From NCBI RefSeq assembly GCF_003475325.1, contig NZ_QRQC01000001.1:124001-188000 (forward strand): a stretch of DNA of 64,000 nt, read 5' to 3'. Shown here one piece after another: positions 44,324-52,459 of this stretch (the first letter of the stretch is position 1; each line of letters opens with the position of its first letter). The DNA is from Collinsella sp. AF33-16 (lineage in GTDB: Bacteria; Actinomycetota; Coriobacteriia; Coriobacteriales; Coriobacteriaceae). A program made the translations under genes and the position numbers. The notes under the pieces were generated by a model. The model saw nothing but the letters and a program-made list of their open reading frames with translations, did not search any database and was not told where the DNA came from.

Positions 44324-44701
44324 ATGGCCCTGCGTGAATCCGGAGAAGACTATCTCGAATCGATCTACGTTCTATCGGAACGTCAGGGCATCGTGCGCTC
44401 GATCGACGTTGCCGAATACTTGGGCGTAACCAAAGCAAGCGTCTCTAAAGCCATGGCGGCCTTGGAGAGCACCGGCTACGTGGAGATGGGCAAACGCGAC
44501 GTGCATCTGACGGAACGCGGTCTTGAGGTTGCCCGTCAAATGTGGGAGCGCCACTGCTTTTTTGTAGGTCTGCTAGAGGACGCAGGCGTAACGCCCGAGG
44601 TCGCGTCGTAAGAGGGCTGCCACATGGAGCACTGCCTGAGCGAGGAGAGCTTCGAGAAGCTAAGATCGATGCTGAGACGGGACAGCGACCGGGACCAGTA
44701 G
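44324..44701 (+). pseudogene. DtxR/MntR-family regulator interrupted by an in-frame TAA
   Basis: The first 95 codons encode a winged helix (SGEDYLESIYVLSERQGIVR, then VTKASVSKAMAALESTGYVE) and the start of the dimerisation helix (VARQMWERHCFFVGLLEDAG), then TAA at 44609-44611. Past the stop the same frame continues EGCHMEHCLSEESFEKLRSM to TAG 44701. That supplies the C-x-x-E-H metal-ligand segment expected of the family. A single substitution (for example G to T in GAA) would explain it. The truncated product could still bind DNA but not sense metal. A sequence error or readthrough are alternatives. Confidence 0.75.
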
Positions 44702-44779
44702 ACCCGCCAACCAAGTCCAACTCAGACAAGGAACCCCGCCAACAAGCGATGCCCAAGAACCACCAGCAACGTCACCGCA

Positions 44780-44908
44780 GGCCGGGACCGGGCTTGGTTT
44801 TGAAAACATTCCGCAGACCAGAAGCGCCCCCGTTCGTAGCTCCGAAGGAGCAGAACGGAGGCGCTTCATTGGTCGAGGACGTTTTCAAAACCAAGCCCGG
44901 TCCCGGCC
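44780..44908. repeat. 129-nt nested palindrome
   Basis: Perfect 28-bp arms (44780-44807 with 44881-44908; arm core GGGCTTGGTTTTGAAAAC). Inside, further pairing: GACCA/TGGTC, GAAGCGCC/GGCGCTTC, CCGTTC/GAACGG and GCTCC/GGAGC around GAA. It lies between convergent genes and could act as a strong two-way terminator, a structured RNA or a mobile palindrome. The rest of 44702-44924 is empty. Confidence 0.8.
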
Positions 44909-44924
44909 GGAGGGACCACAGGCG

Positions 44925-46877
44925 CTACAGGTTCTTGACACCCATCGCGCGCATGGCGTTCAGGATGGCGATGATCGCCACGCCTACGTCGCCAAAGACG
45001 GCAAGCCACATATTGGCGATACCCAGCGCTGCCAGCACAAGGATCAGCAGCTTAATGCCCAGCGCAAAGATTATGTTCTGCCAAACAATCGACATGGTCT
45101 TGCGCGCCACGCGGATCGCGCGGGAAATGTTGGACGGCTTGTCATCCATGAGCACCACGTCGGCGGCCTCAATCGCAGCGTCGGATCCCATGGCGCCCAT
45201 GGCAATGCCCACATCGGCACGGGTGAGCACGGGCGCATCATTGATGCCGTCGCCCACAAAAGCGAGCTTGCCCTTGCCGCTTTCGGCCGCGAGCAGCGCT
45301 TCAACACGCTCGACCTTGTCGCCCGGCAGCAGCTGCGCGTGGAACTCGTCGAGCCCCAACTGTTCGGCAACGGACGTAGCTACTTCCTCGCGGTCGCCCG
45401 TGAGCATAACGGTGCGCTTGACGCCGGCGGCGTGCAGGTCGCGGATCGTCTGCTCGGCATCGGCCTTGACGGTGTCTGCAATCACGATGTGGCCGGCATA
45501 CGCACCGTCCGCGAGCACGTGGAGGATGGTACCGACGACCTCACAGTCCGGCGCTTCAACGCCGGCTGCGGCGAGCATCTTGGCGTTGCCGACAACGACG
45601 TGCTTGCCATCGATGGTCGCTGTCACGCCATGGCCCGCGTCGTTGGCGGAGTCGCTCACGCGCTTGGGGTCGACCTCGCCCAGGTAGGCGGCGCGTACCG
45701 ACTGCGCGATGGGGTGGTCGGAGAATGACTCGGCGAGGGCTGCGACTTCAAGCAACGATTGCTCGGTATAGCCAGCCTCGGGGTGCACCACGACCACCGA
45801 GAATGTGCCATTGGTGAGCGTGCCGGTTTTGTCGAAGACGACGGTGTCCACGTCGGCGAGCGCCTCGAGGTAGTTAGAACCCTTGATGAGAACGCCCAGC
45901 TTGGACGCGCCGCCAATGCCGCCAAAGAAGCTCAGCGGCACGCTGATCACGAGCGCGCACGGGCAACTGACGACCAGGAAGGTCAGGCCGCGCAGGATCC
46001 AATCGGACCAAGCGCCAGTCACCAGGCCGCCGCCAAGCGCGAGCACCGCGGCAGCGCCGGTGACGGCGGGGGTGTAGACGCGGGCAAAGCGCGTGATGAA
46101 GTTTTCGGTGCGCGCCTTCTTTTCGCTGGCATTCTCTACGAGCTCCAGGACGCGCGCGACGGTGGACTCGCCAAACGGCTTGGTGGTACGCACGCGGATG
46201 AGGCCCGTCATGTTGATGCAGCCGCTGATGATATCGTCGCCGGACTTGGCGGGGCGGGGGACCGACTCGCCCGTGAGCGCGGCGGTGTCGAGCTGGGTTT
46301 CGCCCTCGACGATGATGCCGTCGATAGGCACGCGCTCGCCGGGCTTGACGACGATCACGGTGCCGACGGCGATGTCATCGGGAAAGACCTGCTCGAGCGT
46401 GCCGTCGGTCTGCTCGACGTTAGCGTAGTCGGGCGCGATGTCCATCATGGCACTGATCGACTTGCGGCTCTTGCCCACGGCGTATGCCTGGAACAGCTCG
46501 CCGACCTGGTAGAACAGCATGACGGCGGCGCCTTCGGCCATGTGCGGGTCGGTGTCGGGGAAAAGCACCATGGCAAATGCGCCGATGGTCGCGACTGCCA
46601 TAAGGAAACTCTCGTCGAAGGCCTTGCCGCGGCGAATGTTATTGAATGCCTTTTGCAGTACGTCGTAGCCAGCAATCAAAAACGGCACGAGGAACAGCAC
46701 AAAGCTGGCGTAGATGTTGCCGGGCTCCCCAAATGCGATAGCGAGGGCGCCGAGCTCGTCGAGGGCATAAACAACGGCAAAAATGCCCAGTGCTACCAGG
46801 ATGCGGTTGCGCTTATGCTCAAGGGACTCTTTCTTCTTGCGCTTCTTCTTTTTCTTTTTGGGATCGGCGGCTGTCAT
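44925..46877 (-). CDS. Heavy-metal-translocating P-type ATPase (Zn/Cd/Co type)
   Basis: 650 residues. P1B ATPase with TGES loop (LTGESVPR), the metal-binding VVSCPCALVIS (CPC) in membrane helix 6, phosphorylation site FDKTGTLTNG, TVMLTGDREE and VGDGINDAPVL. It lacks the usual N-terminal HMA domain; instead it begins with a Lys-rich stretch (PKKKKKKRKKKESLEHKRNR), and an HMA protein is encoded separately just upstream. CPC with a CadC/SmtB-like regulator fits Zn/Cd/Pb efflux. Last gene of the arsR operon, with an operator of its own. Confidence 0.9.
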   Translation of the reverse strand: MTAADPKKKKKKRKKKESLEHKRNRILVALGIFAVVYALDELGALAIAFGEPGNIYASFVLFLVPFLIAGYDVLQKAFNNIRRGKAFDESFLMAVATIGAFAMVLFPDTDPHMAEGAAVMLFYQVGELFQAYAVGKSRKSISAMMDIAPDYANVEQTDGTLEQVFPDDIAVGTVIVVKPGERVPIDGIIVEGETQLDTAALTGESVPRPAKSGDDIISGCINMTGLIRVRTTKPFGESTVARVLELVENASEKKARTENFITRFARVYTPAVTGAAAVLALGGGLVTGAWSDWILRGLTFLVVSCPCALVISVPLSFFGGIGGASKLGVLIKGSNYLEALADVDTVVFDKTGTLTNGTFSVVVVHPEAGYTEQSLLEVAALAESFSDHPIAQSVRAAYLGEVDPKRVSDSANDAGHGVTATIDGKHVVVGNAKMLAAAGVEAPDCEVVGTILHVLADGAYAGHIVIADTVKADAEQTIRDLHAAGVKRTVMLTGDREEVATSVAEQLGLDEFHAQLLPGDKVERVEALLAAESGKGKLAFVGDGINDAPVLTRADVGIAMGAMGSDAAIEAADVVLMDDKPSNISRAIRVARKTMSIVWQNIIFALGIKLLILVLAALGIANMWLAVFGDVGVAIIAILNAMRAMGVKNL

Positions 46878-46900
46878 GATTCAAACCTCTCATTTGAGTT

Positions 46901-46921
46901 TATGAACACTCGCTCATATAA
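46901..46921 (-). promoter_or_regulatory. ArsR-type operator before the P-type ATPase
   Basis: TATGAACACTCGCTCATATAA matches the operators at 47639-47693 (ATGAAC-N4-GCTCATATAA). It suggests a second, metal-regulated start inside the operon. Confidence 0.7.
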
Positions 46922-46976
46922 TTTCGCGAGCAAAGGCCGCGGCAAGCGCGGCCTCGCAGGTCAACGTATGCGCGGG

Positions 46977-47195
46977 TTAGAGAATGATCTCGCAGTCCGG
47001 CTCGGCGTCGGCGGTGAACTCAACGACGCGGTCCAGGACCTCGTCGAACTTGGCGTCGTCGGCCTCGAGCGTCAGCTTCTGGGTCATAAAGTTGACCGAA
47101 ACGGACTTGACGCCCTCGAGCTTGGCAAGTTCGTCCTGAAGCTCGCGCGCGCAGTTGGCGCAATCGATCTCGTCGAGCTTGAACTGCTTTTTCAT
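46977..47195 (-). CDS. Heavy-metal-associated (HMA) chaperone
   Basis: 72 residues with ferredoxin-like HMA fold. Metal motif is DCANCARELQ (CxxC, Cys12 and Cys15), followed by GVKSVSVNFMTQKLTLE. It probably delivers or sorts metal for the adjacent ATPase, standing in for that enzyme's missing N-terminal domain. The acidic C-terminus with a late Cys (DAEPDCEIIL) may add a ligand. GGAAAGGA precedes the ATG. Confidence 0.88.
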   Translation of the reverse strand: MKKQFKLDEIDCANCARELQDELAKLEGVKSVSVNFMTQKLTLEADDAKFDEVLDRVVEFTADAEPDCEIIL

Positions 47196-47258
47196 GGTGG
47201 GTTCCTTTCCCTGTGTTAGCGGTCTGGGTGCCGGCCGCGCTGATACCGTGGGTGATTG

Positions 47259-47624
47259 CTATTCGCAGATATGGCTCATGCCCTGGTTAAGCATGGTGTA
47301 GACGTGATCGTCGGCGAGCGAGTAGAGAATGTTGCGGCCGTCGCGGCGGAACTTGACCAGGTGCGACTGCTTAAGCGTGCGCAGCTGGTGCGATACTGCC
47401 GACTGCGAGGTTGCGGTCGCTTCGGCGATGTCAGCCACGCAGAGCTCGCGGCCCATGAGGGCATAGAGGATCTTGATGCGTGTGGTGTCGCTGAAGACCT
47501 TGAACAGGTCGGCAAGGTCGTAGAGAAGCTCCTCGTCGGGAAGGTCCTCGGGCGAGCAGGTGGTGGGGATCACGGGCTCGGTGGCCTCGATGTCGGGTTT
47601 CGTTTCGTCGCCGCGGATACTCAT
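47259..47624 (-). CDS. ArsR/SmtB-family metal-sensing repressor
   Basis: 121 residues. Winged HTH: LADLFKVFSDTTRIKILYAL, recognition helix region TATSQSAVSHQLRTLKQSHL and wing RRDGRNILYSL. ELCVAD carries the Cys of the alpha-3 (CadC/ArsR) metal motif; DHVYTMLNQGMSHICE has Asp/His residues like the alpha-5 site of SmtB/CzrA. It should release its operators on binding Zn/Cd/Pb-type metals. AAAGGA lies seven bases before ATG, and operators lie directly upstream. Confidence 0.88.
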   Translation of the reverse strand: MSIRGDETKPDIEATEPVIPTTCSPEDLPDEELLYDLADLFKVFSDTTRIKILYALMGRELCVADIAEATATSQSAVSHQLRTLKQSHLVKFRRDGRNILYSLADDHVYTMLNQGMSHICE

Positions 47625-47638
47625 TGCAATATCCTTTC

Positions 47639-47693
47639 ATATGAACATGCGCTCATATAACTTATTTCCAATTATATGAGCGCATGTTCATAT
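47639..47693. promoter_or_regulatory. Double ArsR operator, perfect 22-bp inverted repeat
   Basis: ATATGAACATGCGCTCATATAA (47639-47660) and its exact complement (47672-47693). Each arm is itself near-palindromic (ATATGAAC-N4-GCTCATAT), giving two operators in mirror arrangement over the arsR promoter. Confidence 0.85.
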
Positions 47694-47782
47694 GTCAATG
47701 ACGTTCAGGTAATTCGTCGCACAAAATGATGGGGAATAGTGGACGAGATTCCGGACTGAGCTGTTTTGATAGCCGATGCCGG

Positions 47783-48031
47783 GGTGGGTGCCCCCGCGCC
47801 GTGCAAAAATTGGAGTATTCTGCAACTATAGGGGGTCCGTTAATCTATTCTAGGCCAAATAAAGCCGCTCAAGAGTTATCCAAGGGCGGTCAACAGACAA
47901 GGTCTTCCTCAAATGTTGCCTAACGTTCCCGTTCGATAGCGTTTTTGTTTCTCATTTGGATTAACTTGTGGGTGCTGGAGGGCCGACCCTGCTGAATACT
48001 CGCAATTTTGCACATCGCTAGGGTACCCACC
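47783..48031. mobile_element. MITE-like element 2 with ~42-bp terminal inverted repeats
   Basis: The left end (47783-47824) and complement of the right end (47990-48031) share GGTGGGT-CCC--GCG--GTGCAAAA-TTG-AGTATTC-GCA. Length 249 bp, close to the 239 bp of the element at 7409; both TIRs carry a CAAAA...GAGTA pattern. No coding capacity. It adjoins the low-GC gene at 48044. Confidence 0.6.
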
Positions 48032-48043
48032 TTGTTAGCCGGT

Positions 48044-49234
48044 CTAGCTTCCGGCCCCGAAGATTCTGCCCTCGGGCGCAAGGCTGCTTATTTGGGCAAA
48101 TGATGGGCTGTCGGATTCGACAGTCTGCATGTCATCGATTGCCGGAACTTCATTTATTGTCGGGTCATCCAGCGTGATACCTTCGAGTGTTGCTTTTTCG
48201 AGGTCGATTCGTTGACGATCTTCGGAATCCTGGCGAAGCTGCTTCTGAATTCGCTTTTTCTCTTCTATAAACCTTCTGAGCACAAACTGTCTCAGGTCCT
48301 CTTGCATGATTTGAAAGTCTTTTGGCAGACGCGAGGGGCGTATGCCCTCTTTCCGTTGGATCGCCTCCATGACCCTAACGAAAGCGCTGGCATGCATAAA
48401 GGAATAACGACTGACGGTGATGATTCCGTATCCCATGGACGCAAGCGCATTCTTGCGCTCCTCATCGATGGCGCGGTCTTCTTCCGCGTCATGATAAAAC
48501 CCGTTGTATTCAATGTCTGTGCGAGATTTCTTTAGATACGCATCCATAAAGAACTTTTTGCGTCTCGTGAGATTCTTTGCGGCAGCGGTGACCTGCACCT
48601 CGTAATCGGTCTCAATTCCCTTAATACCAAGCCCTCCTTCGCTTTTAGGCAGCGTTAGCATCATGACAAAGGCCGTTTCCATAGGAGACCGGCATCCGTC
48701 GCGCACACATTGGATTGCCTTTCGGGCAAGGGCCAGACCGTCGCATCTGGTAATGGAATTAAAGAACTGTTTTAACCTTTCGGTCGAGGTGAGCGCGAAA
48801 CGCTCGTTATACGAGGTGGAAGAGCCGGTTCCAAGGGAGTAAGCGCCGCACAATTCAAAGTAGTACTCCACCAGTTCGCGAAAAGGGAGATAGGTGGCGG
48901 CCTGAAGTGCGCAAAGCTCAACGCCAACAATGAAGATGCCATCTTTGAGCTCTATAAAGCGTGAGTTCGAGAATCGTTTTGACGAAACGTGGCATTGACA
49001 GTTCATTGCATAGCGCGCATTCCTGCGATCAAACACCATTACCTCGAGGCAATCATTTGCGTCGAGGGAAACATCGTGTTTGGTGAGCCATTCTGCGGCT
49101 GCGTCAAGGAGCGTTCCGGTGGGACATGATCCGTAAATCGCGGCAGGGTTACAGGGCTCGGTGTCTTTCGCAGACGCCGAATGCGCGGCCTGGTAGACCG
49201 CTTTTGCAGTGGTATGTGACAATACGATACTCAT
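48044..49234 (-). CDS. Accessory protein with DUF559/VSR-like nuclease-fold segment
   Basis: 396 residues, lower GC than its neighbours, suggesting acquisition. Residues ~185-300 (SPMETAFVMMLTLP ... TDIEYNGFYHDAEEDRAIDEERKNALASMGYGIITV) resemble the DUF559/VSR-type restriction-endonuclease-like fold seen in AbiEi-associated proteins. The acidic/Glu positions are partly kept, but the active Lys is not obvious. The C-terminus is charged and helical, then disordered. No ribosome site is seen before the ATG, and GATATA four bases upstream could give a leaderless mRNA. Function unknown. Confidence 0.6.
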   Translation of the reverse strand: MSIVLSHTTAKAVYQAAHSASAKDTEPCNPAAIYGSCPTGTLLDAAAEWLTKHDVSLDANDCLEVMVFDRRNARYAMNCQCHVSSKRFSNSRFIELKDGIFIVGVELCALQAATYLPFRELVEYYFELCGAYSLGTGSSTSYNERFALTSTERLKQFFNSITRCDGLALARKAIQCVRDGCRSPMETAFVMMLTLPKSEGGLGIKGIETDYEVQVTAAAKNLTRRKKFFMDAYLKKSRTDIEYNGFYHDAEEDRAIDEERKNALASMGYGIITVSRYSFMHASAFVRVMEAIQRKEGIRPSRLPKDFQIMQEDLRQFVLRRFIEEKKRIQKQLRQDSEDRQRIDLEKATLEGITLDDPTINEVPAIDDMQTVESDSPSFAQISSLAPEGRIFGAGS

Positions 49235-49583
49235 GGTATATATCGTGTCAGCTAATGCCGTGTTGATGGCGCTGAGTGGGAAAGTCGTTTTAGGGGCCTA
49301 ACCAAATGCTGTCCAAAAGCTTGACGCAATTATGGGTTGGCATGCCTAAAATCAATGTTATCGCAGCTTAGCTATAGCATATAAAAACTCAATTGCTGCA
49401 CATTTGATATCGATGCATCACCATCCGACAACGAATTACGTGTCGGGAATTGGCCGAAATCGTTCAAAATGAGGGTTCAGAATTTGTGATGGCAGATCTA
49501 TCTGTGGAACGTAGGGCGGCCCCGCTGCGGTGTTTCCCGCTGCGAGGCCGCTCGTGAGCAAGCAGTGTTTGTCGCAGGCGTTG
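49235..49583. other. Intergenic region with no recognised gene
   Basis: 349 bp, AT-richer than average. A GCGGCC...GGCCGC hairpin near 49522-49552 may terminate the exonuclease gene on the minus strand. Nothing else supported. Confidence 0.4.
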
Positions 49584-50552
49584 CTATTTCGCGAATAGGT
49601 TCTTGAGGTTGAACTCGGCCTGTACCGTGCGGAGCATGAGGTCGGTGTCGTCCAGACCCAGATGCTGCTCGTTGGCGTCGGGCGCGAGGGTGCCGCGACG
49701 GCGTGCCCAGTTCTCGAGCGCGGCGGGGGCGGACTCGCGGGGGAGCGAGCGCACGTCGGCGTCCAGGCTGCGGCAGATCTGGCGCGAGTCGATGACGATG
49801 ATCTTGCCGGCGCGGCGTGCCTCGGCGTAGCCGTCCAGGTGGATCTTGAACCAGCTGTCCTCAAAGGCGGCGTTGTGTGCCATGTACGGGTACTTCTTCA
49901 TAAGCTTGAGCAGCTGCTTTTGCAGCTCTTTGTTCTCGCGGAACGGCTTTTTGCCGTCGATGTCGTCCCAGGTGATGTGGTGGATATTCGACAACGGCAC
50001 ATCCTCGCCGCGGTAGATGTCGGGCAGGCCGCAGTAGTGTGCCTCGGCGTCATGCGGGACGGCGTCGCTGGTGAGCTCCATGATCTCCCAGCCCACGTTG
50101 ATGATATAGCCGCGCTCGGGTGCACGGCCGGTGGTCTCGATGTCGATACCGAGCACGGTGCCCTGGATGGGCTTGCGGGCGTAGGCCACGCCGAGCGCGT
50201 CGCGGTCGCCGCGGATTTCGCGCATAACGGACGCGGCGGTGCGCTTTTGCATCTTGCCGATGGCGGCGCAGGTGTCGGCATCGGACAGGCCGCGCGAGAG
50301 CGTCGCGGGCGTCACGTTGCGCAGACGCGCCTCGCCAATCTGGTCGCACAGGTCGCGGTTGCGGTCGGCCAGGTCGCGCACGGTGACAAAGTCGAAGCCG
50401 GGGTCGCCCTCGGCGGTAAAGTACTCGGTCTCGAGCACCTTGAGGGCCTCCTCGCCCTTCTGGCGCTCGGACTCCATGGCGCCGTGGTCGCCGTAGATAA
50501 ACATGGGGATAAACGGCTGGCGCTCGTATTCGAGTGCTTGCGATACGTTCAT
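49584..50552 (-). CDS. DEDDh 3'-5' exonuclease-domain protein
   Basis: 322 residues. Residues ~125-310 form a DnaQ-like exonuclease: GIDIETTG (Exo I Asp/Glu), YMAHNAAFEDSWF (Exo II Asp) and EQHLGLDDTDLM (Exo III with the His five before Asp). The N-terminal ~120 residues (VSQALEYERQPFIPMFIYGD...) form a separate helical region not recognised. It may trim DNA or RNA ends in repair or RNA turnover. Monocistronic. Confidence 0.82.
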   Translation of the reverse strand: MNVSQALEYERQPFIPMFIYGDHGAMESERQKGEEALKVLETEYFTAEGDPGFDFVTVRDLADRNRDLCDQIGEARLRNVTPATLSRGLSDADTCAAIGKMQKRTAASVMREIRGDRDALGVAYARKPIQGTVLGIDIETTGRAPERGYIINVGWEIMELTSDAVPHDAEAHYCGLPDIYRGEDVPLSNIHHITWDDIDGKKPFRENKELQKQLLKLMKKYPYMAHNAAFEDSWFKIHLDGYAEARRAGKIIVIDSRQICRSLDADVRSLPRESAPAALENWARRRGTLAPDANEQHLGLDDTDLMLRTVQAEFNLKNLFAK

Positions 50553-50723
50553 ATGCTACTCCTTGGACGGGCCGCGTTGTGCGGCTCGAGGTTACTGAGT
50601 TATGGCGAGATGATAGTTTACCATAGGCAACTATTGGCACCGCGCCCGGGACAACTACAATACCCTAGTTGACCGCTAGGACTTTTACAATGCTGCCGAA
50701 AGACACGAAAGGTTCCATCCGTC

Positions 50724-51812
50724 ATGGATTTACTGATTGATATTCTGCTCGACGCCGGCAAGGACACGCTGTCACTGCTGCCGTTTTTGTTGGTGACGTA
50801 TCTTGCTCTCGAGACACTTGAGCACGTTGCGGGCGACCGCGTCAACGGCGCTATCAAGCGCGCCGGCGCTGCGGGTCCCGTGGTTGGCTCGCTGCTGGGC
50901 ATGGTGCCGCAGTGCGGATTTTCGGCCATGGCAGCAACGCTGTACGCCGGCCGTGTCGTGACCTTGGGCACGTTGGTGGCGGTGTTCCTTTCGACCTCCG
51001 ATGAGATGCTGCCGCTGTTGCTTGCCGAGCAGGTTCCCGTGCAGACTATGGCGATGCTTTTGGCTTCGAAAGCGCTGATCGCACTGGTCACGGGTTTTAT
51101 CGTGGACGCTGCCATTCGCGGCCTGCGCCGTAACGCCCGCGCGCACGCGGCGATTCGCCGTACCGTGCTGGGAACCGCGGCCAACCCGGCCCACGTGAAC
51201 TGCGCGCACGACGACCACAGCGGCGGTGACATCATCGACGAGGTGGCCGAGGCAGGCGTGAGCGCCGACCACATCCACGAGCTGTGCGAGCGCGACCATT
51301 GCGGTTGTGATGAAGACGAGGACGAGCACGAACACGGACATGGCCACGATCACGGTCATGAGGGCGAACATGAACACCATGATGGTCACGGTCACTCTCA
51401 CTCCCACGAAGGGACGCCTGTCCTGTCGATCATCCGCAGTGCGATCTCGCACACCGTGCAGGTCTCGGTATTCATTTTTCTGGTGACGCTGATTCTGGTC
51501 GCCGTGCTCGAGACGTTCGGCGAGTCCGCGATCGAGCAGTTCCTGCGCGGCAACGAGACACTCGCTGTCCTGGGTTCGGCGCTTGTCGGGCTGATTCCCA
51601 ATTGCTCGGCGAGCGTGGTCATTACACAGCTGTATCTGGAAGGCGCGCTGCAACTGGCGCCGATGCTCGCCGGCACGCTCATTTCCGCCGGCGTGGGTTA
51701 TCTGGTGCTGTTCCGCACCAACCGCAGCGCCCGCGAAAATGCCGTGTTCCTGATCATGATGTACGTCATCGGCGCTGGCTGGGGCCTCATCCTCTCCGCC
51801 GTTGGCCTCTAA
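50724..51812 (+). CDS. Putative heavy-metal/Mn exporter (ArsP_2-like), His-rich loop
   Basis: 362 residues. Two homologous membrane halves carry matching motifs, GMVPQCGFSAMAATLY and GLIPNCSASVVITQLY, the duplicated signature of the PF11449-type exporter family. Between them is a cytosolic or exposed loop of ~100 residues rich in His/Asp/Glu (DEDEHEHGHGHDHGHEGEHE...), a likely metal sensor or buffer. About ten membrane segments in all. Mn or another divalent metal is the probable substrate. No riboswitch was recognised upstream. Confidence 0.8.
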   Translation: MDLLIDILLDAGKDTLSLLPFLLVTYLALETLEHVAGDRVNGAIKRAGAAGPVVGSLLGMVPQCGFSAMAATLYAGRVVTLGTLVAVFLSTSDEMLPLLLAEQVPVQTMAMLLASKALIALVTGFIVDAAIRGLRRNARAHAAIRRTVLGTAANPAHVNCAHDDHSGGDIIDEVAEAGVSADHIHELCERDHCGCDEDEDEHEHGHGHDHGHEGEHEHHDGHGHSHSHEGTPVLSIIRSAISHTVQVSVFIFLVTLILVAVLETFGESAIEQFLRGNETLAVLGSALVGLIPNCSASVVITQLYLEGALQLAPMLAGTLISAGVGYLVLFRTNRSARENAVFLIMMYVIGAGWGLILSAVGL

Positions 51813-51820
51813 GTAGGCCT

Positions 51821-51897
51821 AAAAAATGGGCTTCAAATAGCCATGCTCAGCGCCTGCGCAATGCGGCGACGCATGGCATTTTGAAGCCCGTTTTTTG
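51821..51897. terminator. Strong bidirectional terminator
   Basis: AAAAAATGGGCTTCAAATAGCC... pairs with GGCATTTTGAAGCCCGTTTTTT with inner GCCATGC/GCATGGC; T runs on both strands. Confidence 0.88.
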
Positions 51898-51940
51898 TTG
51901 AGCCATGAATTCCGAGCGCTCACACCGCTCAAAACAAAAA

Positions 51941-51972
51941 GGTAGATTTTAGGCATGTCTCAAAAATCTACC
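51941..51972 (-). terminator. Terminator of the yaiI-type gene
   Basis: GGTAGATTTT pairs with AAAATCTACC; on the minus strand it continues TTTTTGTTTTG. Confidence 0.85.
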
Positions 51973-51976
51973 TTGG

Positions 51977-52459
51977 TTAGTGCAGCAACTCGGTGAGGTT
52001 GCGTTTAAAGCGGGCGCGGTCTTCGCTGGTAAATGCTGCCGGACCGCGAGTGCGTCCGCCGGCGCGGCGTACCTTCTTTTCCTCGTGGCGAATAAACAGC
52101 TGCATATCGATAGTCGCCTTGTCGTACACGCGCCCGCGCACACCGATGGCGGCGGCATCGCGCCCGAGCACCATGCTCGCCAAGCCAATGTCCTGCGTCA
52201 CGACCACGTCGCCCGCCTGCAGGCGTTCGACAATGGCAAAGTCGGCGCTGTCGGCGCCCACGCTCACGTCGAGCGTCGTGACCCAAAAGCCGCGACGCGC
52301 GTGCTCGGCATCGCGCGGGTCGTCGCGGCGAATGTGCCGTTCCAGGTTTTGCGTGCTGTTGCCGGCGATAACAACGGCGACGCCCGCCCGCCGCGCGCAG
52401 TCAATCGACTCGCGTGTGACCGGGCAGGCATCGGCATCAATAAAAAGCGTCTTTGGCAT
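51977..52459 (-). CDS. YaiI/YqxD-family (DUF188) protein
   Basis: 160 residues, normal for DUF188. LFIDADACPV and VVTQDIGLASMVLGRDA are the conserved acidic motifs of this PIN/NYN-like fold, suggesting a metal-dependent nuclease of unknown target. It directly follows the stop of the HdeD-like gene (adjacent nucleotides), so translation is likely coupled. The C-terminal GPAAFTSEDRARFKRNL motif is family-typical. Confidence 0.88.
   Translation of the reverse strand: MPKTLFIDADACPVTRESIDCARRAGVAVVIAGNSTQNLERHIRRDDPRDAEHARRGFWVTTLDVSVGADSADFAIVERLQAGDVVVTQDIGLASMVLGRDAAAIGVRGRVYDKATIDMQLFIRHEEKKVRRAGGRTRGPAAFTSEDRARFKRNLTELLH

Noticed and set aside
44542..45687. 381-codon plus-strand frame across the 129-nt palindrome
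   Set aside because: It overlaps the P-type ATPase antisense and reads through the palindrome; composition is shadow-like.
50553..50723. Possible Mn riboswitch (yybP-ykoY) upstream of the metal exporter
   Set aside because: The region lacks the paired conserved loops of that riboswitch; only weak stems are visible.
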